Below, one piece after another: positions 13,100 to 26,014 of a stretch of 64,000 nucleotides of DNA. Position 1 is the first letter of the stretch. Every line of letters starts with the position of its first letter. Where the stretch lies: NCBI GenBank assembly GCA_028023455.1, contig JAQFVV010012441.1, positions 1,177,911 through 1,241,910 of the forward strand. Reading direction: 5' to 3'. The stretch comes from Epiperipatus broadwayi (lineage: Eukaryota; Onychophora; Udeonychophora; Euonychophora; Peripatidae). The notes beneath the pieces were generated by a model. That model was not told where the DNA came from, searched no databases, and was given only the letters and a program-made list of their open reading frames with translations. Made by a program: the position numbers and the translations under genes.

Positions 13100-14590
13100 A
13101 AGAGGGGATGGTCAGGTGGCATTTGTAAATCATATTGTAATAATTTGATATCGATGAATATCAATCAAATAATGAGAAGATGTGGATCAAATAAACAGTA
13201 CTGGTTTAACCAAAAATGAATATTAGAAGTCCTTTTTCAAATGACTTTATTAATATGTTTCAATCTGTTGAGATCGAATAAAAGTTATGCAGTATAAATG
13301 CTTAAGAAATATATGTAATGAATAAAGACAAAATTATTAGGTAAAAATAATTTAATAAATCAGTAATTAACTATTAAGCTTGCCAAATAATAACTGATCA
13401 AAATAAATAAAAAATATAGACGTACATAATAATTAAAGTTGCTTGTAAAGAACATTCTTTACAATTGTTGATACTGTGTCAACATTAAGAAATATATTCG
13501 TTCAATGAACTCCTTAGTATTAATAAATTTATCAAAGTTAAGAATACATGCCTATGTCAAAATTTTTAAAAACAAAAAGCTCTGATTGATTTAAAAGTCT
13601 GGGAATAAAAATTATGGCGAGTCAATAGTTATTAAATCCAATAAAAATGCCTATTTTTTTTTTTTTTTTGTAAAATGGTTAAAATCAATAAGATAATTAA
13701 AAACAATAACATATGCATTCAAAAATGCTTCTATTTTTTTTGGAATCTGATTAGAAGGCAGTGTAAAATTCTACGTCCCTCGATGTGTTTTTAAAAAAAG
13801 AAATTTCATTTCTGGTGAAAAATAACTAGATACCAATTCACCAGACAATACTAGATACTTAGCTTAGTTAGGTATGAATGGATTATTTTATTATTCTAAT
13901 AACCTTCTCATTATAAAACCACTCATTGAACATATATGTATCTTTGATACTTTAAATAATAAAAATGCCTATATGTGGTTTAGATTTTTAAAAAAGTAAT
14001 AGTTATAATTTGGTATTCAATTTTTTCTTATTCTCAGTTGGTCTTAAGTGTAACGAATAAAAATTACCAAAATTAATTTTTGATTTCTATTATGTAATTT
14101 TCAAATTCATGTTGCTGAATAAACAATAGTCCATTTCTAAATTGTCAGCTGTAATCTTGTCAAAAATATTAACAATGGCTTCTTTATATTAAAAGCTCTC
14201 CTAGCTTGCCTAATAGGTAAGAGAATAATTGGATAAATAAACATTACAAAAAAAATAAACAAATAAATTATAAGATAAAATCAACAAAAGACTTTGAATT
14301 GTTATAAATAGAAATACAAAAACTATTTCCAGTACAATTTCTAATTCTGGAGGTAAATTAAAGATCGCTAGAGAGGTAAAATTAAGGTTTTATTTAAATT
14401 TAATTTTGATATTAATCTATATGTTTTTGACTATATTCTGCAATATATAACATGCATGATCATTCAAACTTCTATGTTTTATTTATATGTTAATCAGAAA
14501 AATTCATAAACTAAAGAAGCCTGTGTCTGGACGGCTAAAAAATAATGGATCCAGTGAAAAGTCCATGCAAACAATAACTTTCCATCTTGG
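13100..14590. other. AT-rich stretch with no gene
   Basis: There are poly(T) runs at about 13654 and 13733, and frequent stops in all frames. No motif was found. Confidence 0.4.
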
Positions 14591-14860
14591 ATTGTCCCCA
14601 TCCCCAGGGTCTTAGATTGAGTTGGTTTTTTGAATCTAATGTCTCCACTCCTCACTGAAGAGACCCATAGGTCGAAACTGGTCTGGAGATGGGGCCAATC
14701 CAAGAGAAAAATGATTTGAATGCCTGCTCTTGTAGTAGCATTTATCATAAAATAAAAAAAAAGCTTGTTTAGAGCTCATTAGCATGCTCTTAATTTTACA
14801 TATTTGTAAGTGCAAGCTATATATAAGTCATGTGACATCTGACTTTTTATTAATAACTTT
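14590..14860 (+). repeat. Hammerhead-bearing dispersed repeat
   Basis: It contains the hammerhead motif at 14648-14689. About 127 bp further on comes the block 'gcatttatcataaaata ... agcttgtttagagct ... gcaagctatata..tcatgtgac', which recurs in the same order at 51755-51880 and, without the hammerhead, at 51413-51480. Both complete copies also share 'ttttgaatctaatgtc' just upstream of the ribozyme. This fits a short non-autonomous, ribozyme-carrying retroelement; inference from layout. Confidence 0.6.
14648..14689 (+). ncRNA. Hammerhead ribozyme motif (type I-like)
   Basis: The core box CTGAAGA (consensus CTGATGA, one change) is at 14655-14661. Stem II is GACC/GGTC, a perfect 4 bp, with loop CATA. 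GAAA is at 14674-14677, followed by the near self-complementary CTGG and TC, with predicted cleavage after C 14683. Stem I would pair CTCCTCA with TGGAGA imperfectly. The U-to-A change in the box may abolish activity. Confidence 0.65.
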
Positions 14861-15587
14861 TCATGTGGTTACTAATTAAATTTTTTGTTAAACTAGAAAC
14901 ATTAATCTCAATTGAGAAGACTACTAAAGCCTATAAATTTCTTAAAATAATTTATGTTTATTCATAACATACTGTAAAATTTATCACTTTACTTGGGCTT
15001 ATTATATGATATTAATATGTATTCTGGTAACAGAATGTTGCAGAATCACCTTTATTAATGAAAAGATGGCAGAAAATATTTAGACAAACCATCAGTGCTA
15101 TTATACCAATAATAAATAAGAGCACATCTAGACAAACTAAAAAATTAATTTCATTAAAGAAATTCTTCTTTTAACAAATACAAACATATCAATAATGTAT
15201 GTGACATTAGTGTTAAAGTGAAAGCTTTCACAGCTAAAAATATGAATATAATATTTGCATATTTCCATTTGTGAAGATTATTTATAATAATTGTTGTAAT
15301 AAACTGATATTTTTGCTATATTTCTCTTATTATTGTGAAGATAACAATGTCAGAATCACTGGTGCATATTATTACTATGCTTGATATTTTGATTGAACCA
15401 TACCTATCATATTTTTGGATATTTTATTCAGATGTAATCAGGTGAAATCCAATAACAAAGATCTTGTTATAATGTTATAAAAATCAAGCAGTCATCAAAA
15501 CTGGATTTATATATATGTATATAGAAATATTTTAATGTGTGGAGTTATCCATCCATAATAACCCAATTAGAAAACCCTCAATCTAAT

Positions 15588-15707
15588 AAAAGCTAACTTC
15601 CCCAGGTCAAGAGTTAAAGTGAAACTGTGAGGCTGATTGATTCTTCTTTTGAATGCAATGAGCCTGACAGTTTCACTTTAACTCTTGGCCTGGGGCAGTT
15701 AGCTTTC
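15588..15707. repeat. Long hairpin, MITE-like
   Basis: Left arm 15588-15634 and right arm 15661-15707 are complementary over about 46 bp (AAAGCTAACT...CCCCAGGTCAAGAG against CTCTTGGCCTGGGG...AGTTAGCTTT) with few mismatches and a loop of about 27 bases. No coding potential. Confidence 0.8.
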
Positions 15708-15754
15708 ATTAGCTATTATACTAGGTTGACTGCTTATTAATTGAGTAATATATA

Positions 15755-15862
15755 CTGAATAATTTTACACATCAAAATATTTCCATATAAAACATCCATT
15801 AAAATATTATATATTATATTGAATAATTTCACACATCAAAATATTTCCATCTAAAACATCCA

Positions 15863-15959
<97 letters not shown>

Positions 15960-15960
15960 C
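15755..15960. repeat. Local duplication followed by (AT)n
   Basis: A block of about 50 bp ('gaataattt-acacatcaaaatatttccat') is repeated with about 66 bp spacing. It is followed by about 90 bp of pure AT repeat (15868-15958). Confidence 0.85.
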
Positions 15961-18460
15961 TAAGTAAATATCAACTCTGGAAATCATATTGCTTCAGAAT
16001 AGTTTATGATCTGATTGATTTTTCAAGAGTCTCAAAATAGCATTAATTATTACGATCATGAAATCCATCCATTTTATTGTTAGATTTGTAGGCAGTGATA
16101 GGTTTAGAAGTGATAACAAATGACAGGAACTGAAGAACATAATTTAGTGGCAATAATACTAAAGTGTGATAACTCAACAAAGTAGTTACTATTGCAGAAA
16201 ATGCCACCATGTTCTAAGAAAGAGAAGCAAAGCTGTTAGTATACTCGACACTGTTGCAGAAACTTACTATCATGCTCTAAAAATAAAAAGAAAACTGTGG
16301 CAAGGATCCAAATTAATTAGCATGCAAATGCTATGAATAGCATTACACCTACCAACTTTTTCAAATATGGTAAAAACAAATATAATAGCCTAAATGTAAT
16401 CTGAATATTTTTCCAGATTGCTCCGTTAGATTTAGTAACAATGGAGTTGATAAGCCAATACTCTATGATAGAAAGTCTTTTGATATTGTATTTCATCTGC
16501 CAAGCGACATTCTGGAATTCCAAATGCAGGTGAAAGTTGAAATTATTTTAGGCTGCTGAGAGATTTTAGCATAGTTTGGGTTTTTTTATGACATTATCAG
16601 CCATAACTATTCTATCTAGCCATTAAATCCTTTGTTGGTAAGAAAATATCTATTTGTTCTTAGCTAAAGACTAAAACAAAAAGAAACATAAAATTCATAT
16701 TAATTACCATTTGATTAGATTTGTTTTTCAGAAGAGAAATGCTGGAGAGATCTTCAATTGACTGTGAAGTAATTTTATTGTTTATCTTTATATATAGTAG
16801 AAGTAAAAAAAGACTAAATATTTGAATAAGAAAGACTTCATTCGCTTGCATAAATTAATTACGTATTTACTTTTCAATTGTCGATGTCATGTGTGTAGTT
16901 CAATTAAAACAATTAAAATGTTTATTATTATAAGTCAATTTTAAAATGCATTTTTTTCTTGAATAATATATTATAGTCACGATAGCATTCCTTGTGATAA
17001 AATAATAAAATTAAATAACCTAAAATTCTGGCAGAAATTTGCTATATGTAAAACCACAAAAGCAAAAAACATTGAAATTGATTTGGTCTTGAATTGTAAG
17101 GTAAATAACAGACACACAACTTATTTTTTATGAGTAGAGAAGAATGATATATATAAAGATTGTAGTTAATTAATATCTTGTTATAAAAATACAATTTTTA
17201 ATAAAGTTAATTTGGTGATAGTAGATTCTGTGCTCCGTCACTAGCATGACAGACCTATTCACATAGCAGTGAAATAACAAAGACCTGAAGATAATTATTA
17301 TGTTTAAATATATGTAAATAGCATATATATAAAAATAAATCTGAAAATAATATTTGCAAGTATTTTTTATTTTTAACAATACGTCGCTGATTAAATCCAC
17401 TACATAGTAATCATCCACCAGGAGAAAAACGCAGGCCAGTTTTTCTCCTTAAGAAATGCGCAGTGATTACAAAACAAATACTTGAATAATTATGATCAGT
17501 AGAAGAATTCTTCAAAAAACTGGATTAAGAATGATAATCAATATTACTCCATAAAAATTAGATTATAAAACTAATCTCTGTATTGAATAAAGATAAGTTT
17601 TTAACAATTATAGAAATACAAGAAAATAAGTCACCTAATCTATAAGAATGTAAATGATTACAATTATAAATTTATTTAAACGCACATTGATTACGTAAGT
17701 AATATTCATTAAGGCTGTAGCCTCAAGCACATGCGTATAAAATGCGATAGTAGAGACCTCTACAAGTCTTAAACTACAAGCTTACTCTTTGGAAGAAAAG
17801 AGGGGACAGTAAATCAATAAATTAAATTCTAAAAATTTATCCATGTATGGGAAAAATAAAAAATAAAAAAACTGTAAAAAAAAAGCATTGATAAAAATGT
17901 ATGCAATTACAAGTAAGTATTTAACAGTCATAAAATATAAGAATTAAGTCAGCAGTCTATGAAAAAGCAATTGTTGGTAATAAATTCATGAGAGTAAAAA
18001 ATCCAAAAACGAATTGGGTACAAGACAGATGTGAACGACAAACAGATATGTTATGGCAAAAAAATACAATTACTCTAATTATTATATGTTATTATGGTAG
18101 CTGCATTTTTAATTCCCTGTGCACAGATACATTTTTAGAATTTATTTCATACTGATTTGAATGCATCATTACTTTATTATTGATTATTTTTGGTATTGCT
18201 ATTCTCATTACATCTTTACTTATATTCAGTTCAAAATCGTTTTTATAATTTAATATCTTATGAAATGGCACTTGCTTTATCTTGATTTGTTAGAAGTGCT
18301 TATATTGATTACATTTGTTGAAAGTATTTTAGAATCTTTGTGCATTGATTTGATCGCTAAGTACATTATTATGGGCTCGTTTTTCAAATATATTATTTTT
18401 ATAAACATTTTTTTGTTTCTTATTTTTTAAAAAAAAGATTAATTTTCTTATTTGCTTCAT
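15961..18460. other. AT-rich DNA with no gene
   Basis: There are only short chance frames. The one clear structure is a perfect 10-bp hairpin at 17421-17448 (GGAGAAAAAC/GTTTTTCTCC, 8-base loop), with no gene next to it. Confidence 0.4.
17421..17448. repeat. Perfect short hairpin
   Basis: GGAGAAAAAC and GTTTTTCTCC flank GCAGGCCA. It may be the remnant of an inverted-repeat element; no function can be assigned. Confidence 0.4.
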
Positions 18461-18467
18461 TGTTATC

Positions 18468-18702
18468 AAAACAGGCAAAACTCTTCATTTAGTAGTACCA
18501 CTCAGTACCAACCAGAGTAATCAATGGATGATCAGAGGCTTGTGCATAAAATCTCTAACTAGTGCCTACTCATCCAATACCCCCAGACTAGTTTGTGGCT
18601 TGTGGCACTAGATAGGGATTTTATGCACAAGCCTTCTGGCATTCATTGATCATTCTTGTTGGCACTGAGTGGCACTACTATATGGAGAGTTTTGCCTGTT
18701 TT
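18468..18702. repeat. Foldback element (short), family 1
   Basis: The terminal inverted repeats begin AAAACAGGCAAAACTC on the left and end GAGTTTTGCCTGTTTT on the right. The arms continue inward through 'ggcttgtgcataaaatc' against 'gattttatgcacaagcc', so nearly the whole 235 bp folds on itself. The middle carries a decayed hammerhead on the minus strand: ACTAGTCTGGGG and GCCACAAGCC are kept but the CTGATGA box is missing. Relatives lie at 42850-44037 and 49792-50110. Confidence 0.8.
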
Positions 18703-19866
18703 AATAACAGTAATGTGCTAGCATAAGAAATAATGATCATGTGATGTTTAGTTGCTTCATTGTATTTCAGAATCAAACAATATTCTAATTATGCTATTAT
18801 AAGTATAATTCATTAAATGGAGCTTAGGTTGCCATGTGAATAACCAAGAGGATTATTCTTAAACTTTATTGAATCATCCATTTCTGAGACATTTTAAATC
18901 TCTTTCCTCTTCACATTTCTTTTGTAATAAGCTCATTTGCAACATGAATTTAATGTAATTATTTGAAATAAATAAGTATGACTCATTCAGCAAGAAAAAT
19001 TAGGTGTTTTTTTTGTTTAATGTCAAACACTTCAATATTTTGCTCTAGCATCAGGTCTTTTTGTAAATCCAAAATGTTGATAACTTAAACGTATCCAGAT
19101 AATTGTGCTATGAAGCAAAAAATCCAACAAAATTGTTCTATTAATTCCCGAGTTATAAGCAACAAAAATACTTTATATGAAAATATATTTACTGTGTAAA
19201 GTATAGCAGACGAGAGCATTTAAATAGAGATTGTATTAATAGGCAAAATAATTTTTATTATTTGCATAAAATTCTTTCAACAAACGTCATATTTAGATGA
19301 AAGCCGAAATGATCTTTATGTAATTCAGTCTCCCATAAAAAACATTGAAAAAGAGGCATTTTTAATCAAGTTAAGTGTGGAATAGCTTGCCGTTCTTGCT
19401 TTATTCTCTATATAGATATAACTAATATCCATTTGCTAATACAATGTTCGACAGACATGGTATTTAAAAATAATTCTAAGCTGAATTAGAATCCGATTAA
19501 AATCTTTTTTTAATTAGGCTAAGCTGTGGATAAAGCAGATAGATGTAATATCATCGCATCAGTGAAAATATTAAAGTCATATATTTAATAAATGGAGTTT
19601 ACTATTTTTTTAATTTTTAATTAAAAATCTACAGTCTTATTAAGATAGTCGCTAATCAAGATTAGCTGCAAGGGGATGAGAAAGAGAGTACACTTATAAT
19701 TTGTATTTTTATTATAGGTATTTATTATTTTATATAGATACTCTATAAAAAGATTTATATTTTATTTCTTTTAAAGCAATTTAATATTTTTACTTTTTTT
19801 ACTATTAGTTTTTAATTTACACTTTAATCATGGATTATTGTAATTCATTTCACTTTATCGTTTTAG

Positions 19867-19937
19867 GATCATGTTGAAAATATTATTAATTACGTTTGTT
19901 GTCGGAACTGTCTGGCTTACAGTCTTAGCCACAGAAG
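19867..19937 (+). CDS. Gene A, signal-peptide exon of secreted precursor
   Basis: ATG at 19871 starts 22 codons (MLKILLITFVVG, then TVWLTVLATE), a typical signal peptide: one Lys, a hydrophobic core, and small residues (LA) before the likely cleavage site. The exon ends at 19937 with one extra G, before the donor GTAGAT at 19938. That G joins the AT at 24500 to form Asp, giving an uninterrupted frame. A good acceptor (T-rich tract then TTTTAG, AG at 19865-19866) sits four bases before the ATG, so a noncoding 5' exon upstream is likely; it was not located. Gene C has the same layout: 22 codons plus one base, with an acceptor just before the ATG. This exon lies about 25 bp outside the duplicated segment, so copy B lacks it. 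Confidence 0.82.
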
Positions 19938-20084
19938 GTAGATTTTTATTTTACTTAATTATTACAAAAAAAATATAGGTTTAAAATTTATATCTGTGAT
20001 GGAGACAATCTCCAATTTAGTAAATGATTAGTGATAATCATTAGTATATTTATCTGAAGTGGATCGTGTCAAAGAATGAGTTTA

Positions 20085-21392
20085 TAATCCCGATATGGAG
20101 TGCCCCTTCCCCATGGAAAAGGTCGAGCCGACTGATCGACCTCCGCCTAGATGAAAAAGCATTTGGTTACAGAAGCAAGTTACAGAGATTATTCAAAATT
20201 TCCAGTTGTCGGGTTCCCTTTTCCAGGGGAAATTATCATATTGGGAAGTTTATCAATTAACGTTTCCTGAAAAAACTAAATCCGTTAATATAATCATTAT
20301 AGGAATCTCTCGATTTTCCAAATTAACAAAATTCATCAAACAGAGTCCAAAATTTGTCGATATTTAATTAATAAAAATCATCCTTGGAGCACTCCCTACT
20401 GGAGCCTTTCTTCACTACCAAAGGGGTTACAACATCAACCCTCTTTGCCCCTATTCAAAAAACAGGAGGAGTCCATTGACCACATTCTGAATCAATGTGG
20501 TTCGTGGACTTACCTCCAAAATATAGCGTTGGACCGAATAAATGGCAATGATCTAGCTAACATTTCTCTTAAGGCTGCAATTAAAAAGGGTCAATTCAGA
20601 ACAATATGACTGGCCACTTTCATTACTTTCTCAATTTGGACCACCAGATGTAGCAGGATATTTGATCATGGCTATGATGACTCAGTGGTTAATTAATTTT
20701 TCAAGTCTCTCTACAAGATAAAAGATGGGGATAAACGAACTTGTCAACCTTGGCTAACTGACCAAACTTGGAGCCAGATGAGATTATAGACATAATTCAT
20801 GTAATTCTTAGGTCTGAGACTATAATTTTCTCTCATCCACTGAATGAATAATATATCCTAACTTTCATCTAATAATAACTTAAACTTTAACCATGTAGAT
20901 TATTTAATACATAAACTTTGCATTAGTTCCATACTATGTAATTAATCTACCTATATATCCTAATTAACGATTCTCAATAGTCCCTTTTATATATTAACTT
21001 GTAAATATTGTTATAGTCCTAGTTGGCCTTTGGTCTTAGATAGTCATTAATCAATGAAATTTCTAAACCTTATATATAGGTTTGACTTATTTTATATCCC
21101 TAGCAAATTATGCATATGACGCACTGTCTTAAGGGCATTAGTGTAATCTTTGATTTTATTTATATTTATTTATTTATGTTTCTTTCATACTTGTATTAAT
21201 TTGCCTATCATAATTTTCTTATGCAGCTCTTGAGCCTATGTTATTGATCTAATACAACTTTTGATTTTTCTATATATATGGTTTTCATATAAAATTTTAC
21301 GTATTTATTGAAACGTTCCTATTGACCTAATTTTATGCTATCATTGATTTCTTAAGATGTAAATAAAGTTTAATTTTGAAAGTAAAAGAAAA
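20085..21392 (+). mobile_element. 5'-truncated LINE insertion in gene A intron
   Basis: It is flanked by 34-base direct repeats (20051-20084 and 21393-21426) differing at two positions and starting 'tatctgaagtggat'. Copy B has one such sequence at 59217-59247, an empty site. The 3' end is A-rich ('gaaagtaaaagaaaa'). Around 20390-20640 there is an LINE C-terminal remnant: 'LGALPTGAFLHYQ', then 'KQEESIDHILNQCGSW', which matches the E..DHI...C part of the zinc-binding region after reverse transcriptase, and 'LATFITFSIWTTRCSRIF'. Frameshifts make it dead. It is related to the insert at 26015. Confidence 0.8.
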
Positions 21393-21511
21393 TATCTGAA
21401 GTGGATGGTATCAAAGAATGAGTTTAATACCTGTAAAAGAAAATGTAATGATTTGTTAGTGATAAATACTCTTCATATAATAAAGATATATATGAGATAC
21501 GGTAACTTGGG

Positions 21512-21553
21512 CCAACTGATGAATGCTAGTTTAATGTGAAATACATCTTGGGG
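21512..21553 (+). ncRNA. Possible hammerhead ribozyme, family 3
   Basis: CTGATGA at 21516-21522, GAAA at 21538-21541, then TACA and TC, with predicted cleavage after 21547. Stem I pairs CCAA with TTGG. Stem III ATACAT could pair only weakly with itself; in copy B it is ATGCAT, perfectly self-complementary. Stem II is weak, about three pairs. The box spacing is right but the call needs a covariance-model test. Confidence 0.4.
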
Positions 21554-22486
21554 ACCATTTGTCTTTTATTGTATCTTTGTTTATATGATTTTAAAACAAA
21601 GTGTGGAAGTGTTGACGTTATTTAATATATTTATAAAATGTTTTTATAATTGATATTGTATACATATTGAACAATACTAAACTGTTAAATGAAGACTTGT
21701 GCGGATTCTAACTTCTCAACTCATTAGATTAATAATATATATTACTAATAATATTTAAAACACACAAATTATTTCATTATGTTTGCACATGTCATATTCT
21801 GAAACATAGTTCTATGCATATAGTTACTGGTTGTTCAGATTAACTTTATATATCATTTCGGCCGATCACACCTGCAAATAGTTGCCGCCATTGAAGTTGA
21901 TATTACAGATGTGTTCCAGTTGAAACATCGATATCTCACTGACATTAATATCAAAAGCAATTCCATACACAAAGAATTCTAAATATATTTTTTACATATT
22001 TTTTTGAGAAAATCTTTAATATATATTGTAACGTTAGGAAATAAATGAATGGATGGAATAAGAAATCATTAAAGAAATTTTTGGTAAAGATGTAATTTTC
22101 TTTCAGACATTTCATTACGTTTTTGTTTTAAAATGTTTCATCAGTTTCTGTTTTCAAAGTGTAACATGTACTGTTTTATTCCTTTGATGTCCATGATAAC
22201 ATCTGATGACATAAGTATTACAAAACAGTAAATACGTGAATGTATACCAGTACTATTTTATAACTTTGGGAAACTCTTACTTATTTAATTAAAATGCTGA
22301 TAATCCATAGTGTCTTAAAACAAGATATTAGTTTGCTTAAACGTTTCAAACATTAGCTAAGTAAAGGTTAATTCTTTAGGTTAATTTTGTTAATTGTAGC
22401 TGAGCAAACGTTTGACAAGTGAAACCAGATTTATAGGACTCACGAAGTGGCTGGATATGCTGTAGCATTTAAATGTACAATTAAAA

Positions 22487-23340
<854 letters not shown>

Positions 23341-23940
23341 CTAACTTACTTACTTGCTCACTATCTGCATACCTATACTGAGGTATTTTTTTATATTTGA
23401 AATTTACTATAAATTCACAACAATTTTTATCTAAATATGATTTTTTATATATACTTATTTTTTGTTCACTTATATTCTTGAATAGACCAATATTTTTTTT
23501 GTATACACGAACTTTTTAATTAATGAATGAATTAACTAGTTAAATTTTTTTGCAATATTTTGATTTAGAAAGCCCAGTGTTTTTACAAAAATATAAGTAA
23601 GATAAATAAGTTTATTTACAATAGGTTGTAAATAAGTTTATTTATAATAGGTTAGCAATGGAAGGATTAAATTTTCTAAAAAAAAAACCCGCTAACCTTT
23701 ATCAGATGTCGAAATACCTTAATTTTCGGATAATTTTATTTTGCTTTAATTTTCTAATGCAAACCAAATTTCTGAATGAAATTTTAAAACAGTTGTGTAA
23801 TGGGTGAGTGTATTATTAAATAACATATATAAGTGGAATAAACTTTCCTTCCAGCCATTTACTATGATTAAACAATATTGTGTCGATAAATGTTTTAAAT
23901 AAACGTTAATTATTGACAGTACTAAAAATGCAACGTGATT

Positions 23941-24196
23941 TTATTTAAGGGCCAGATGTTTAAGTCAGCTTATAAATTGCAGAGAGGTCGAATTATATAT
24001 ATCACAGCGCAGAGAAAACATCTCATTTTTAATTACCTGCAAAATTGAACGCTATTATGATACTAAACCATATTAAACTAATGTGATTCAATATCGTTAA
24101 AAATGAGTTGCTTTCTCTGACGTGGAATATATAATTCAAACCTCTGCAAATTATAAACTGATTAAAAAATCTGGTCCTGCTTTCAAATAAGATCGC
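23941..24196. repeat. Inverted-repeat element (MITE-like) in gene A intron
   Basis: Two arms of about 100 bp face each other around about 45 bp. Outer parts 'gggccagatgtttaa' pair with 'aaaatctggtcc'; inner parts 'ttgcagagaggtcga..atatatatcac' and 'agagaaaacatctcatttttaa' pair with 'ttaaaaatgag.tgctttctct' and 'gtggaatatata..cctctgcaa'. The same element sits in copy B at 61380-61632, so it predates the duplication. Confidence 0.8.
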
Positions 24197-24499
24197 TTAT
24201 TTTCAACACTATCAATGAGTGCTGAGGTTTATTTAATAGTAGGCTTTAAGAATGGATGAATCCCATTCTTTTAAAACTTTTATTGACTTAGAATGCTGAT
24301 GGGTAGTTGTTATCCCATTACACTAAGAGAATATTTTAAATCGGATATTATTTATTTGATTTTGTATCAAAAGTGATGGGGGAGGGGGCATTGGCAATTT
24401 GAATATACATAAATACTTTCTATATAAAATTAGATTTATCATTAATATTGATAATATAATTATTTTTAATCATAAACATACATTGTTTTCTTTTTGTAG

Positions 24500-25041
24500 A
24501 TGAAATAGATGAAGATCACATTATTGAAAAACGACATGGAGGGTATGGTGGTCACCATAAAAGACCTCATGGTCCTCACAGACATCCAAACTGGGGGAAG
24601 CCTCATCACCCAGGACCCCATAGATATCCACCACATGGTCCTTATCAACCTCCACCACCAGGTCCTTATCCACCTCCACCACCAGGTTATTATCCACCTC
24701 CACCACCAGGCTATTATAGACCCCCTCCTCCTGGACCATATCCATACCCTCCATATTATCCATATCCTTATCCACCTTATTACCCTTATTCACTACCAAC
24801 TTCTACTTCTGCTACATCTACTACCCCAACTAATACTCCAACCACACCTACCACCACTCCAACAACACCCACAACTACTCCAACAACACCCACCACTACA
24901 ACAACACCCACAACTACTCCAACAACACCCACAACCACTCCAACAACACCCTCAACTACTCCAACAACACCCACAACCACTCCAACAACACCCTCAACTA
25001 CTCCAACTACACCAACAACAATTGCGCCAAATCCACGTTAA
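24500..25041 (+). CDS. Gene A, main exon: Lys-Arg-processed His/Pro/Tyr-rich, mucin-tailed secreted protein
   Basis: The acceptor TTTTTGTAG ends at 24499. The exon adds AT to the G of exon 2 and then 179 codons to TAA at 25039-25041, for 202 aa in total. Order: acidic pro-region (DEIDEDHIIE), a Lys-Arg dibasic site, then HGGYGGHHKRPHGPHRHP with a second KR, and a segment of PPPPGYY-type repeats with many Tyr and His. From about residue 115 there is a Thr/Pro/Ser tail of TTPTTTPTTP units, a likely O-glycosylation region, ending IAPNPR. There are no cysteines after the signal peptide. AATAAA signals follow at 25129 and 25150. I do not recognise the family. The layout (signal, acidic propeptide, KR, Pro/His-rich product) would suit a secreted antimicrobial, structural or adhesive peptide, but this is inference. 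Other frames here are shadows. Confidence 0.85.
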
Positions 25042-25128
25042 TAATAATATCAAATTTAAAAAAATATTATCTAAATTACAAGATTTGTAAAAAACTCATT
25101 TTAGAAATGATTGTAAAAATATTAGTAA

Positions 25129-25155
25129 AATAAACTACTGTCATAGAAAAATAAA
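25129..25155 (+). promoter_or_regulatory. Candidate polyadenylation signals of gene A
   Basis: Two AATAAA hexamers (25129-25134 and 25150-25155) lie 88 and 109 bp after the stop codon of gene A. In copy B this 3' end is replaced by PLE sequence. Confidence 0.5.
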
Positions 25156-25401
25156 TGTCCATTGTTTTATAAGTGAATTAAATTATTTGATATATATATA
25201 TATTAATTCTAACATTTCCACCTATAAATGAATTTATAGTATTATTTTCAGAGTTTCCGTGAAATAAAAATATAAATTAAATAGCTGACATATCAATAAA
25301 TAACAAATACTTTCATCAGAGCTTCTTCTTTCTCAAATTATAAGAATTGTGTGTGGCGAATGTACTATTAATATATATATATATTAAAATGAAAGTAATT
25401 A

Positions 25402-25569
25402 GAACTCTCATTGGTCTATGCTTAACCTATTGTCAAATGTCAATAAACTACGAAAAAAATGGATTAATACCAACCATCTTTTTAATTTTGATTATATATA
25501 AGCTTTGTTCATTGACATTAATATAAATCAAAGAGTTTGGCTATTGGTTAAGTATAGCCCAATGGAGTT
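25402..25569. repeat. MITE-like element with 35-bp inverted ends, copy A
   Basis: The left end AACTCTCATTGGTCTATGC and the right end, whose reverse complement begins AACTCCATTGGGCTATAC, are about 80% complementary over 35 bp. The element is 168 bp with no coding frame. It is also present in copy B (62956-63122). Confidence 0.7.
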
Positions 25570-26014
25570 GCATTTATTTCCCTTAAATTTCATATTGTTA
25601 GCTATTATCACACATATATACAGACATAAAATAATTTTATAAGTATTATAATCACTTCTAAATGTATATAACACAAAACACTTGAATTAATTCTACTATT
25701 TTCAATATACCCATATATTAATAAATAACAGCTATAGTTAACTTATGACAACTGCCACCTTGGGCAGTTTATTTAAAATAGTAGTTATGTCATCAGCTCG
25801 TTATCTCTATTGTTCATTTATATAGATAATAGTATTTTGAAAACTATAGAATTAATTCCAGTCTTATTTTATTATTTACCATTAATCACGATAGCGATAA
25901 ACTTGCCCCGCATTGTTTATATCAGTGCACTGCCCTCTATTATAGATTTCAACTGGAAAACATAATTTTTAACTTACTGCTTACCTGTTTATTTCACATA
26001 AGATTAATGAATCT

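Noticed and set aside
17421-17448. Transcription terminator hairpin
   Set aside because: The DNA is eukaryotic and no gene ends here.
24509-25090. 193-residue His/Leu/Gln-rich frame on + and Val/Gly-rich frames on -
   Set aside because: They are shadows of the gene A exon. The spliced frame has the signal peptide, phase match and conserved KRHG region.
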